NCBI GenBank assembly: GCA_016200005.1
Contig: JACQFP010000047.1
Location: forward strand, 1-64,000
Source of the DNA: Verrucomicrobiota bacterium
GTDB taxonomy: Bacteria > Verrucomicrobiota > Verrucomicrobiia > Limisphaerales > PALSA-1396
Direction: 5' to 3'
Length of the DNA: 64,000 nt
This document shows positions 52,503-60,983 of the stretch, piece by piece. The notes below the pieces were generated by a model, which saw nothing but the letters and a program-made list of their open reading frames with translations, had not been told where the DNA came from and searched no databases. How positions within the stretch are numbered: the first letter of the stretch is position 1; every line of letters begins with the position of its first letter. A program made the position numbers and the translations under genes.

Positions 52503-52530
52503 CTCTCAACTCTCAACCCTCAACTCTCAA
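52503..52530. repeat. CTCTCAA heptamer tandem repeat
   Basis: Four consecutive 7-bp units, three exact CTCTCAA and one CCCTCAA. Confidence 0.85.
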
Positions 52531-52685
52531 CTTCGCCTGAAACCCACCGTGGCCAGCGTGCGTCATGCCGCTAAAGCAGCAGGCAAAACTGGCAAACAGT
52601 GCCGAGGCTGGTGAAGCGAACTCACAACGGCGGTGGAGGCGAAAGCTTCCGTCCGCGCCCTTTTCTGAGTCTGAAAACGAAGAAT

Positions 52686-54710
52686 TTACTTGGCTTTCCA
52701 ATCCGATTCACTGAAGCCAGCCGCGACCATGACATTTCGGCAGAAGTTGCGAATATTGTCGGCGGAGAGGTTCGTGTTCACCCACCAGCCGTTTGGCAGC
52801 TGCCTTGAACGGCGGGGGAATTCCTTTGAAGAAAGGTGGGCCTGAAAGCGCCGGCTGATGGATGGAAACTGGGTCGTTTTCTCAGAAACAAACTTCACTG
52901 TTTCATATGCAACTTCACCCCAGGTTTTGACTTCGAAGGACGTGCCGCAGAGGGTTAGAGCCGTTGGCCGCACACCTGGTTGGTATGCGGGTGGTTGTCC
53001 AAGGGCAGGCCAGATTTCAAGAATTCTGTCCGTCAAATACTTTGCCCTGTCCTTGATTGCGGATTCGTTCCACTTGGGTATTTCCGCGGAAAAATAATCC
53101 GCGTTCAATCTGAGAGCGTGTGAAGCGAGTTTTTCCTTCTTTGTCGGAAATGCGCCATTTGAAAGTGACGAGTTCCACTCTTGCGTAACGAGAGTCAAAT
53201 TCCCGAGCGTGTGCAGAAGGCCCCGCTGCATTGAATCAAGTTCTTGTCCGAGTTCCTTTTGCCACCAGTCATCGGGCGAGCGCGGCAGGATGTGTTCGAT
53301 GGTTGGCGAGCCGTCAAGTTGAGTAAACCCGCCAGACCCCGAGGAAAGGTGGCGGTTAATTAAACCCAAAACCAGAGCAGTTTTTCTGTTGGTAACCGGG
53401 CTCCCGTACAGCTCCTCTGTCATCGCGACGCTGCGAATGCGGTCATCATCAGGATAATTCCTGTTGACCAATATTTCCCGAAATGAATCAACAAAGCGAA
53501 CACGGTCAACTTCCTTCCAAAGTGTTGGGAACATCTTATTGAGGTAGTTGCTGGGCTCTCCGGTCAAGAACCGCCGAACCATGTAATTCTCGAGCGCTTC
53601 GAGCGCCGCTGCGAGTTCGTGCTCCTTGAGTTCTTTGGATTCGTGTGCATCTAGGAGGGCCAGCAGCAGCGGATAAGCCGAGGAACTATCCATCTTGTTC
53701 AGTCGCACAAGCTGTTCAGCGATTCCTGAGTCTGGCTTTGGTCTTAAGATGCCATCGTAATGCCGGGCGAATTTTCTCAGATTCTCCATTTCGGCGGAAA
53801 AAGCCGTCCGACTTGAATGTGTGGTTTCCATTCGATCTCGGAAGCGCGCATACACGTGGCGGACATCGCAGAGCACGCGTGTGTGCATTGCGAGGTAATT
53901 CCGCAGAAACGAAGTCATTTCGCCCAGACGTCCCACGCTTCTTTTTTCGTCGAGAAGCGACTCGATCGGAGTCCAGTGTTTCGTGAACAGCTCCTCTTGG
54001 TCAGTTGAGGAAACCTTCATCGCGATGTAATTCCGAATCAGGTCAGGCTGTGTGAGCGCCTTGCCCTTCGCGTTGAGGCTCTCAAATATTTTGTACGGTT
54101 TTTCGTCGTTCAAGAGATTGATGAACACCACTTGGAGACAGTTAACAAGAACGCTGAAAAATCGCTCCGGTTCGATATTTTCACCCTCGACTTCCAATTT
54201 GATTTTGGTGTGAAGATAGATGAAAGCCTTTGGAATATTTGACCGCGCGTTTACTATCTCATCCTCTTTCATTTCCAAGACGGCGACAAAGCACTGCCGG
54301 TCTTCGCATTTCGTCGTTGGGAGTACTTTGTATCTCAGGTCTCCTGTCTCGTCTGGATTCAACAGCATTTTCGAGATTTTGTTGGCGAGTCCTGGATTCG
54401 CCCCCTGCACTATCCGCTGCAACGACGAAAGCATCAGGGAGATCGTGATCAGCCGTTGCTGGCCATCTACAAGTTTGAGTGCGGGGATCGTCCCATTTCG
54501 TAGCCCGTCCTCAATTACGACCAGCGATCCCATGAAGTGCTCCGGCGGGTTGGCGTCTTGGTATTCGTCGTAAATTGCGAAACAGTCGTCGAGCAAAGTC
54601 TGCCACTCTTCTTTGCCCCATACGTACTCGCGCTGAAAGTGAGGAAGAACGTAGTGGATGTCTCCGCCACCACTGAAAACTCTGGAGACTTTGAGGCTGT
54701 CAGCTTTCAT
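52686..54710 (-). CDS. DUF262/DUF1524 protein, GmrSD-like type IV restriction candidate
   Basis: The 674-residue protein starts with a DUF262 domain: Pro-His-Phe-Gln-Arg-Glu-Tyr-Val-Trp (residues 23-31) and the ParB-like/nucleotide-site motif Leu-Val-Asp-Gly-Gln-Gln-Arg (80-86). The C-terminal DUF1524 has an HNH-type Ile-Glu-His-Ile-Leu-Pro-Arg-Ser near residue 473 and Leu-Gly-Asn-Leu-Thr-Leu-Val. GmrS and GmrD fused in one chain form nucleotide-dependent nucleases that cut modified (often glucosylated) phage DNA. It is divergent from the fragmentary Tat gene and the solitary methyltransferase that follow, so the area may be a small defence island. Confidence 0.9.
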   Translation of the reverse strand: MKADSLKVSRVFSGGGDIHYVLPHFQREYVWGKEEWQTLLDDCFAIYDEYQDANPPEHFMGSLVVIEDGLRNGTIPALKLVDGQQRLITISLMLSSLQRIVQGANPGLANKISKMLLNPDETGDLRYKVLPTTKCEDRQCFVAVLEMKEDEIVNARSNIPKAFIYLHTKIKLEVEGENIEPERFFSVLVNCLQVVFINLLNDEKPYKIFESLNAKGKALTQPDLIRNYIAMKVSSTDQEELFTKHWTPIESLLDEKRSVGRLGEMTSFLRNYLAMHTRVLCDVRHVYARFRDRMETTHSSRTAFSAEMENLRKFARHYDGILRPKPDSGIAEQLVRLNKMDSSSAYPLLLALLDAHESKELKEHELAAALEALENYMVRRFLTGEPSNYLNKMFPTLWKEVDRVRFVDSFREILVNRNYPDDDRIRSVAMTEELYGSPVTNRKTALVLGLINRHLSSGSGGFTQLDGSPTIEHILPRSPDDWWQKELGQELDSMQRGLLHTLGNLTLVTQEWNSSLSNGAFPTKKEKLASHALRLNADYFSAEIPKWNESAIKDRAKYLTDRILEIWPALGQPPAYQPGVRPTALTLCGTSFEVKTWGEVAYETVKFVSEKTTQFPSISRRFQAHLSSKEFPRRSRQLPNGWWVNTNLSADNIRNFCRNVMVAAGFSESDWKAK

Positions 54711-55081
54711 TCAAAGCAGTTTCGCAAGGCGAGTCTCCAATGGCAATCGTAAATGACGCAGCACGACCATTGCATCCGGCCACAACAAAATCACAAGCTC
54801 GGTAGGAGCGACATCGGCCAATATGTCGCTCCTGACGGAGCTTTGGAAAACTGGCTGCGCGAGCTACAAAGATTTCGCACCGACGGCGCTGCTCGCTTCA
54901 CGCCCCGCCCGCGACAAATGATAACGCCAGGTCGCCATCCGCCTCCGTCCGACTTCGGCGAGACAAGCGGCGCGGAGAGGCAAAGCGCTTTCCAATTTTC
55001 CCTGCGCCTTTGCCTTGAAGCAGAAACACAGTCTCCACTCGGTACTTGAAGCCATTCGGCTTCTCTCCAACCATCCGCTTC
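54711..55081. other. Intergenic stretch holding a small inverted repeat and the start of repeat R1
   Basis: No gene is seen. An 11-bp-arm inverted repeat (AGGAGCGACAT / ATGTCGCTCCT, 8-nt loop) lies at 54804-54833. The last part (from about 54957) begins the long direct repeat shared with the region before the intact Tat gene at 57060. Confidence 0.65.
54804..54833. repeat. Small inverted repeat AGGAGCGACAT (REP-like)
   Basis: Perfect 11-bp arms with an 8-nt loop; no T-run on either side, so a repeat-type element rather than a clear terminator. Confidence 0.75.
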
Positions 55082-55356
55082 ATGCCGACACGACGAACGT
55101 TCTTGATCCAAGTGGCGGCCACAAGCGCCGCGCTCACGACGGGAGTTGCCGCCACGTCCAAGTCGCCGCGTCCCGCCAACGCCGTGGGCGAAAGCCGCCG
55201 CCGGCTGCTAGCGAGCATTGACTGCACGCAAGATCTCCCGCCGGAAAAGTACTTCGCCAACGGCGTGACGCGCGTCGTCGAGACTTCCGCCGGACGCTAT
55301 CGCGAAGCGGACGGCAAGACCTCCGCGCGCTTCGGCTACCGGTTTGCCATCGAACA
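54957..55356. repeat. Long direct repeat R, left copy (truncated 5' end of Tat gene)
   Basis: About 400 bp match 57060-57466 in the same orientation, from upstream non-coding sequence through the first 92 codons of the Tat-signal gene. The encoded 92 residues are identical at 81 positions. Similarity stops sharply after Phe-Ala-Ile-Glu-His, where the tail of another gene begins. Confidence 0.9.
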
Positions 55357-55429
55357 TGATTTTTGCAATCCACCGGATCATGTGGACAGCATCGAACTTT
55401 CGACGCTCGCAAACTATCTTCGCAATTAA
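55082..55429 (+). pseudogene. Truncated Tat-gene copy joined in frame to the tail of another gene
   Basis: ATG 55082 gives 92 residues almost the same as the start of the large Tat protein at 57191 (Tat motif Thr-Arg-Arg-Thr-Phe-Leu), then switches at 55357 to 23 unrelated residues ending Leu-Ala-Asn-Tyr-Leu-Arg-Asn and a TAA whose last base is followed directly by the methyltransferase ATG. That stop-start contact is typical of an operon partner, so the 23 residues look like the C-terminal scrap of a gene formerly upstream of the methyltransferase. The chimera is probably a side-product of insertion, but it could now drive translation of the methyltransferase. Confidence 0.75.
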
Positions 55430-57001
55430 ATGACCCGCGCCGGCATCCAGCCAATTCTTGAAGCCATTCCCGCCGCCCGGCAGGAAGACGCCCGGCATTA
55501 CGGCGTGCATCCCTACTTTACCCGTCGTCCCGCCAATGTGGTGCGCGAATATGTCGAACGCTATTCGCAAGCAGGCGACACCGTGCTGGATCCGTTCGGC
55601 GGTACGGGTGTGACGGCCATTGAGGCGTTTTTGCTGGGCCGCAACGCCATTCAAAACGACCTGAATCCGTTTGCCAATTTTATCGCCCGCAATATCGCCG
55701 ACACTTCTTTGCCTTCGACCGCCCCGCTCAAGCAGGCTTTTGAAAAGATTGAAAAAGCCTGTGCCAATGATTTGGCGGAAATTGCGAAGGATGAGACGGC
55801 TGCCCAGAAGTTTTTGAAGGAACTACCGCTACCGGAAAACATCCCCCTGCCAAAAAACTCCGACGCTGAATTCTTTTACGAAATGTTCACGCCACGCCAA
55901 CTGGCTGGACTGGCCTTGATTAAACGGGAGATTGAAAAGCACTCCGAAGGTGCAGTGCGTGATTTATTGTTGCTGGCATGGTCGGCTTCCGTTGCCAAAC
56001 TTAACAAAACTTTTCTTTCCGCCAAGGGCCGGGCGGCCAGCCGGGGCGGTTCAAGCATCTTCAGCATCTACCGCTACAAACTCGCCTCGCAATCTGTGGA
56101 GCTTCCCATTTGGGAAACTTTCCAAGGGCGGTTTACTAATATTCTTGCAGCCAAGAAAGAAGTCCTACACCTGCGCGATTACCACCGGAAACAATCCGAC
56201 GGCAAGCTCAAGCTGAACAGCGATAAAAGTTTTCGCGTGCTTTCCCATGATGCCGCAACTTTGGACAAAGCTATCCGACCTGGCTCCGTGGATTACATTT
56301 TCACCGACCCGCCCTACGGAGCTTTCATCAGTTACCTCGACCTTTCGATTCTCTGGAATCACTGGCTCGGCTTTCCCGTAACCGACGAAACCCGCGAACA
56401 GGAAACCATCGTCGGTGGCGAACAGAAACATTCGGAAGACCATTACAAGCAAAGCCTCGCCCGCAGCATTGAAACCGCGTTCCACCTGCTGAAACCCGAC
56501 CGCTGGCTCTCCATCGTCTTTCAACATTGGGACATCAGCTATTTCGCCACGATTCTAGAAACTGCCAGCGAGTGCGGCGGCGAACTCAAGGCCGCCATCA
56601 CGCAGACCGGCGATGTCATCTGGTCCATGCACAAAAAGAAAAATTCTGCGAGCGTGCTGGCTGGTGAACTCATTTTGACGTTCTACAAACCGGCCAAGGT
56701 TTCCAAGTCTGGGCACAAAACAAAATCTCCCGAGATTGAAAATCCAAGTGCGGTGCTTTCCGAAGCCTTTGATGCCTGCCTGAATCACGGCACGAGCAGT
56801 TTTACCAACGAAGCTTTGTTCAATCAACTGGTGATGGAACTCTGGGAGCGGCGGGCGCTCGGCTGCCTGAACCTTGACCGTAATGAATTCATCGGCCAAT
56901 TGGAAAAGCGCGGGTGGATTTACAACACGCGCACACACCTTTGGTCAAAACTCGGCCAAGGCAAGAGCGTCATTGGAGAAATGATGCTCTTCGAGGATTG
57001 A
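55430..57001 (+). CDS. Solitary DNA methyltransferase (DPPY type)
   Basis: The 523-residue protein has motif I Asp-Pro-Phe-Gly-Gly-Thr-Gly at residues 54-60 and motif IV Thr-Asp-Pro-Pro-Tyr-Gly at 292-297, an N6-adenine-like signature, with the AdoMet site before the catalytic site. An N-terminal His-Pro-Tyr-Phe-Thr-Arg-Arg-Pro region resembles the start of both modules of the double methyltransferase at 8265. No partner nuclease follows; the GmrSD-like gene lies 700 bp upstream on the other strand. The ATG touches the stop of the upstream fragment (TAAATG), suggesting translational coupling. It is bracketed by direct repeat R. Confidence 0.88.
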   Translation: MTRAGIQPILEAIPAARQEDARHYGVHPYFTRRPANVVREYVERYSQAGDTVLDPFGGTGVTAIEAFLLGRNAIQNDLNPFANFIARNIADTSLPSTAPLKQAFEKIEKACANDLAEIAKDETAAQKFLKELPLPENIPLPKNSDAEFFYEMFTPRQLAGLALIKREIEKHSEGAVRDLLLLAWSASVAKLNKTFLSAKGRAASRGGSSIFSIYRYKLASQSVELPIWETFQGRFTNILAAKKEVLHLRDYHRKQSDGKLKLNSDKSFRVLSHDAATLDKAIRPGSVDYIFTDPPYGAFISYLDLSILWNHWLGFPVTDETREQETIVGGEQKHSEDHYKQSLARSIETAFHLLKPDRWLSIVFQHWDISYFATILETASECGGELKAAITQTGDVIWSMHKKKNSASVLAGELILTFYKPAKVSKSGHKTKSPEIENPSAVLSEAFDACLNHGTSSFTNEALFNQLVMELWERRALGCLNLDRNEFIGQLEKRGWIYNTRTHLWSKLGQGKSVIGEMMLFED

Positions 57002-57059
57002 AATGCGCTCTCGCATTTCAACAATCACAAAATCACTTTTGCCCATCCGCGACAAGGTT

Positions 57060-57466
57060 TGGCGACAACTCGCGGAGACGCAAAGAAGCTCTCCAGTTTT
57101 CCCTGCGCCTTGGCGGCTTTGCGTTGAAGCAGAAACACAGGTTCCAGTCGGTACTTGAAGCCGTCCGGCTTCTCTCCAACCATCCTCTTTATGCCGACAC
57201 GACGAACGTTCTTGATTCAAATGGCGGCCACCAGCGCCGCGCTCACGACGGGCGTTGCCGCCACGTCCAGGTCGCCGCGTCCGGCAAACGCCGTGGGCGA
57301 ACGCCGCCGCCGGCTGATCGCGAGCATTGACTGCACGAAAGATTTCCCGCCGGAAAAGTTCTTCGCCAACGGCCTGACGCGAGTCGTCGAGACTTCCGCC
57401 GGACGTTATCGCGAGGCGGGCGACAAGAACTCCGCGCGTTTCGGCTATCGGTTTGCCATCGAACAC
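57060..57466. repeat. Long direct repeat R, right copy (start of intact Tat gene)
   Basis: The counterpart of 54957-55356. This copy continues without break into the complete Tat-signal gene. Confidence 0.9.
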
Positions 57467-59806
57467 ATCGGCCGACCGCACGTCGCCGTGATTCGCTATC
57501 CCGACGACAAGCGCCGCTACATGTGCATCATGGATGGCACGTGCTACGATCTTTCGACCGGCGTCTTCACCGGCTGGGCGCAGCCGATCAGCGGGCGGAT
57601 GTTGGAACTGCGCCAGGTCTTTTGGCCGCGCTGGAAGGATTGCAGCATCTCGTTTCTGACCTGGGGCGAGGGCGAACCCGCCGCCGTCGCGGGCATCGAG
57701 ATTTACGAGCTGGACGAACTGTCGCCGCTACGCGTGCCCGGCGATCCGGGCGATGGCTCGCGTCGTGAGCTGGGCATTCAATACGAAGACCCGTGCGGCA
57801 CGGGCGCGAGCGAAGGCGCGATGAACCGGTCCGAGTGGATCGAGCATCTCGTCAGCTACGCGCGGCACTCCGGCCAAAACCTGCTCGTCTATCCGCTCGC
57901 CTGGTATCACGGGCCGCAATTTCCCTCCGCTCGCGAGCCGGCCGATGGCTTCGATGTGATCGTCGGCGCCGACCGCAAACAATACATCCGCTGGACCACG
58001 CAACCGGCGGACTGGTATGCGCAACTGCTGGAGCGCTTCGGTCGGGAAGGCCTGGCCTTCCAGGGTTCACTCACGCTGCTGCGACTGGGCAGTCTCTTGA
58101 AAAAGATGAACGTGGACCTCGACGCGATCAAATCCGGCGCGGACACGTTCAACAACATGCTTTGGAACAATCAGGTCCAGGCCAGTCCACAAGACTGGAC
58201 GCTGGAATACAACGTGCGGAACTTTTCGTCGAAGATCGCGGGCACGCTCAAGTCCACCGGCTGGGCTTACGGCGAGAAGCCCGGCGGCCCTTATCACGCG
58301 GGGCCAATGTTCAATCCGCTGCACCCCACGGTGCAGGAGGCGGTCATCGGGCTGGCGAAGGAAATCGCCGAACGCTACGCGCGCTTTCCCGCGTTCAAAG
58401 GCATCTCGTTCAACTTCTGGCACGCCACCATCCTGTGGTACGCCTCACTCCACTCCGGTTACGACGATTACACGGTGGCCCTTTTCCAAAAGGAAACCGG
58501 TATCGCCGTGCATGTGGACGCGAAATCGCCGGAGCGATTCGCCAAACGCTATGAGTTCCTCAACTTTTACTGTCAGCCTGCCTGGATCGAGTGGCGCTGC
58601 CAGAAAATCCGCGACCTGATCCGCCGCATCCGCGACGTGGTGGTGGCCGCGCGTCCGGACCTGCGCGTGACGCTCACCTTGTGGGACGAGACGACGATTC
58701 CGCAGTTGCGCGGCTTTGCGAGCGCGGCGACCCAACTCCACGCCCGGCCGAGCACGGCGGAGATTTATCGCGAGGGCGGCCTGGACTTCCGGCTCTACGA
58801 AAACGAACCGGGCATCGAGCTGGACCTGGGTTGCGGGAACCCACGCGACCGCGGCGGCCATCCGCCCCACTCGGCAGACGGGATCAACACGCCCATCGAG
58901 TCCGGTTGCATGTATCGCGACCACGATTTTCTGGACGCGGAGACGCTGGGCGCGATCTCAGCGCAGGCGCGGCCCGGCGCGTTCATCTTCAACTGCTGGG
59001 TCGAATCGTGGGGCGAGCACAAGTGGTTCGCCGCCGACCCGGACGACGCGCAGGCGAAGGCACTGGCGGTCATGGACGGCAAACCCGCCGAGGGCATTTT
59101 CCGCATCAACTCGCTCTATCCGCCGGACGGCTTCTGGTGGGATTCGCAGTTGCGCATCACGCCCGCGTTTCCCGGCGGCGTGCATTTCCTCGAACCCTAC
59201 GCCCACGCCGTCGCCGAACTCGACGCCCTGCGCGTCACGCGCGGCGGCCTGTTCCTCGACAAGGCGCACAGCGAGGAACTCCGGCGCTTCGCCGCCGCCT
59301 ATCGCGCGCTGCCACGGAAGAAATTTGAAACCGTCGGCGGCACGACTGATCCCGTCGCGGTCCGCACGCTGGTCCAGGATGGCAAACGCTACTTCTACCT
59401 GGTCAATCGCGATTACTATCCGGTGCACGTGGAAATCTCCTTCGACCGCTCGCCCGGGAAGTTGCAGGACCTGGCCACGGGCGAAAACTTGCACGCCCCG
59501 CGCCACTGGGAAATCACGCTGGCCCCGTATGAACTGCGTTCGTTCGCGGTCGCCCACGACGTTTGCATCACGGGGTTCACGCCGAAACCGCCGCCGGCCA
59601 TTGCCGCCGCCCTGTTGGCGGACGCCCGCCAAGCCTTGCGCGACCTGGACGGCGCGCGCACCGCGGGCCGAGTCATTCCCGGCCTCGACGAGATGCGCCG
59701 CGAAATCGAGCACGCGACCGCCGTGCAGCGTCTGGCGTGGTTGCGCCGGGCGCTGACCAGCTACATCGTCCGCAAGTGCCGCGAAACCACGGCCGGAAAG
59801 AATTGA
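57191..59806 (+). CDS. Large Tat-exported TIM-barrel-like protein of unknown family
   Basis: From ATG 57191 the protein has 871 residues with a Tat signal (Thr-Arg-Arg-Thr-Phe-Leu-Ile). An N-terminal beta region (45-220) precedes a barrel-like region (220-600): Asn-Leu-Leu-Val-Tyr-Pro-Leu-Ala-Trp-Tyr-His-Gly, Ala-Phe-Lys-Gly-Ile-Ser-Phe-Asn-Phe-Trp, Leu-Arg-Val-Thr-Leu-Thr-Leu-Trp-Asp-Glu-Thr (possible catalytic Asp/Glu) and Asn-Cys-Trp-Val-Glu-Ser-Trp-Gly-Glu. The end is a beta domain plus a short helical tail. A glycoside-hydrolase-like role fits, but the family was not recognised. Its 5' end is duplicated upstream of the methyltransferase. Confidence 0.75.
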   Translation: MPTRRTFLIQMAATSAALTTGVAATSRSPRPANAVGERRRRLIASIDCTKDFPPEKFFANGLTRVVETSAGRYREAGDKNSARFGYRFAIEHIGRPHVAVIRYPDDKRRYMCIMDGTCYDLSTGVFTGWAQPISGRMLELRQVFWPRWKDCSISFLTWGEGEPAAVAGIEIYELDELSPLRVPGDPGDGSRRELGIQYEDPCGTGASEGAMNRSEWIEHLVSYARHSGQNLLVYPLAWYHGPQFPSAREPADGFDVIVGADRKQYIRWTTQPADWYAQLLERFGREGLAFQGSLTLLRLGSLLKKMNVDLDAIKSGADTFNNMLWNNQVQASPQDWTLEYNVRNFSSKIAGTLKSTGWAYGEKPGGPYHAGPMFNPLHPTVQEAVIGLAKEIAERYARFPAFKGISFNFWHATILWYASLHSGYDDYTVALFQKETGIAVHVDAKSPERFAKRYEFLNFYCQPAWIEWRCQKIRDLIRRIRDVVVAARPDLRVTLTLWDETTIPQLRGFASAATQLHARPSTAEIYREGGLDFRLYENEPGIELDLGCGNPRDRGGHPPHSADGINTPIESGCMYRDHDFLDAETLGAISAQARPGAFIFNCWVESWGEHKWFAADPDDAQAKALAVMDGKPAEGIFRINSLYPPDGFWWDSQLRITPAFPGGVHFLEPYAHAVAELDALRVTRGGLFLDKAHSEELRRFAAAYRALPRKKFETVGGTTDPVAVRTLVQDGKRYFYLVNRDYYPVHVEISFDRSPGKLQDLATGENLHAPRHWEITLAPYELRSFAVAHDVCITGFTPKPPPAIAAALLADARQALRDLDGARTAGRVIPGLDEMRREIEHATAVQRLAWLRRALTSYIVRKCRETTAGKN

Positions 59807-59834
59807 GATTCGTTCATCTTCCCACACGGACTGG

Positions 59835-60086
59835 GTGCTGAACGAAAGTCCGGAGGCTGCTTGGCTCGACTGGCTGCGGGCGCGCGTCGGACCCGAAACG
59901 CTGATCGTCCAGAACCTGTGCGGCTGGGAACGCCACGACGCCAACCTCTGGCGCCAGATTGACGCGCAGGTGTTCGGCCTCTACGGCTTCGCCAAGGCCG
60001 ACGCGCAGACGACGTTGCCTACCGACAAGGTTCCGACGAATATCAAAAACATCGAACTGCTGCGCGAGGCTTACCACAGTCTTTGA
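59835..60086 (+). pseudogene. C-terminal remnant of an unrecognised protein
   Basis: An 83-residue frame with a GTG start but no start-like context (the frame is open further upstream into the Tat gene in another phase). It begins abruptly with Asn-Glu-Ser-Pro-Glu-Ala-Ala-Trp-Leu-Asp-Trp-Leu and ends Glu-Leu-Leu-Arg-Glu-Ala-Tyr-His-Ser-Leu. The composition looks like the C-terminal tail of a larger carbohydrate-related protein whose front part was lost. Confidence 0.5.
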
Positions 60087-60096
60087 GGTGCGAACC

Positions 60097-60429
60097 TCAA
60101 TGCCGATGTCCTCGGCTCGATGCGACGGCAATCTCCTCTCCGAGCCTGTAAGCAGTGTCTCGAAGTTCCTCTGCACGGTGCTTGAGGATGGCGACCCTCT
60201 TGGCAAGCAACTCTGCTTTCTTCTCGGCCTCGGCATCCAAGAGGGTGAGCTTCAGGCTGGCGTCAAATGCGTCCATCTGCACCCGCTCATACTGCCGGAG
60301 AGCAAGGGACAAATCAGTTCCCCGAAAGCGCTGCTCAACGCTCACGGTTTTGCTCTCGCTGTCGCCGGCCCAGAGTGGGAGGACCGACAGCGCCGTAATA
60401 CACCCAAGGATGTGGAGTTTGTTTTTCAT
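60097..60429 (-). CDS. Small secreted helical protein of unknown function
   Basis: From ATG 60429 the protein has 110 residues: a signal peptide (about 1-21, ending Trp-Ala-Gly) and a mostly helical, charged mature part with coiled-coil-like heptads (Leu-Leu-Asp-Ala-Glu-Ala-Glu-Lys-Lys-Ala-Glu-Leu-Leu). A longer frame to 60522 would overlap the next gene and is not used. No family was recognised. Confidence 0.6.
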   Translation of the reverse strand: MKNKLHILGCITALSVLPLWAGDSESKTVSVEQRFRGTDLSLALRQYERVQMDAFDASLKLTLLDAEAEKKAELLAKRVAILKHRAEELRDTAYRLGEEIAVASSRGHRH

Positions 60430-60496
60430 GATTTTGGGTTTCTCGTTGTTTGTTTGTGGCGGTGCAAGTGGCCTAACGTCAGAATTCGGCGGCATG

Positions 60497-60919
60497 TCAA
60501 CGGGATTTCTCCAGCTCAACAAAATCCTTCACCCGGAGTTCGTAGCCGGTCATGTCCATAGGGCGGCCTACAACCACGCTCAGGGTGATCTTATCCAAGT
60601 AGGCACGGTTAGCCAAAAAACTGACGACGACGCTCCCTGAACCTGACGGCTTCTCCCGCAATGGCGCGTAACCCAACAGGAACTTCTTTCCCTGTCTGAT
60701 TTCCAGGCTCACGTGAATGAAGTCCTTCAACTTGCCCTCGGGCTTGAACTCAAGCTCCACCCAGACCTCGTTCGGGCCGTTTGCCTTTGATCGGATTTCC
60801 ATGCCCAGTTCTTTTGCCCGCGCCTTGGAAACCTGCGCAATCTCCATCATGGCGAAGCACGGGCTGGTGGCGACTGCGAGGAGAACAGCCAAGACTGAGA
60901 TTTTGAATATCGTTTTCAT
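60497..60919 (-). CDS. Small secreted beta-rich protein of unknown function
   Basis: From ATG 60919 the protein has 140 residues: a clear signal peptide (about 1-23, ending Cys-Phe-Ala) and a beta-rich mature part with Asn-Glu-Val-Trp-Val-Glu-Leu-Glu-Phe-Lys-Pro-Glu-Gly and Ser-Leu-Glu-Ile-Arg-Gln-Gly. It may sit in the periplasm. It is followed by the other small secreted protein on the same strand. Function unknown. Confidence 0.65.
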   Translation of the reverse strand: MKTIFKISVLAVLLAVATSPCFAMMEIAQVSKARAKELGMEIRSKANGPNEVWVELEFKPEGKLKDFIHVSLEIRQGKKFLLGYAPLREKPSGSGSVVVSFLANRAYLDKITLSVVVGRPMDMTGYELRVKDFVELEKSR

Positions 60920-60983
60920 ATAGACCTGACACCTAACGCAGACGTTTCTTAGAAACTTTCGCGCAACAGCGCCGCCTGACCAG

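Larger units (their letters stand above)
52179..52685. other. Repeat-rich intergenic region beside the GmrSD-like gene
   Basis: No gene is seen between 52179 and 52685 apart from non-coding frames. It holds a 22-bp-arm inverted repeat (52372-52425) and four CTCTCAA-type heptamers (52503-52530). Both are the sort of repeats scattered in related genomes. Confidence 0.65.

Noticed and set aside
19903-52530. Heptamer repeats as a CRISPR array
   Set aside because: Units are only 7 bp and have no unique spacers; no cas gene was seen.
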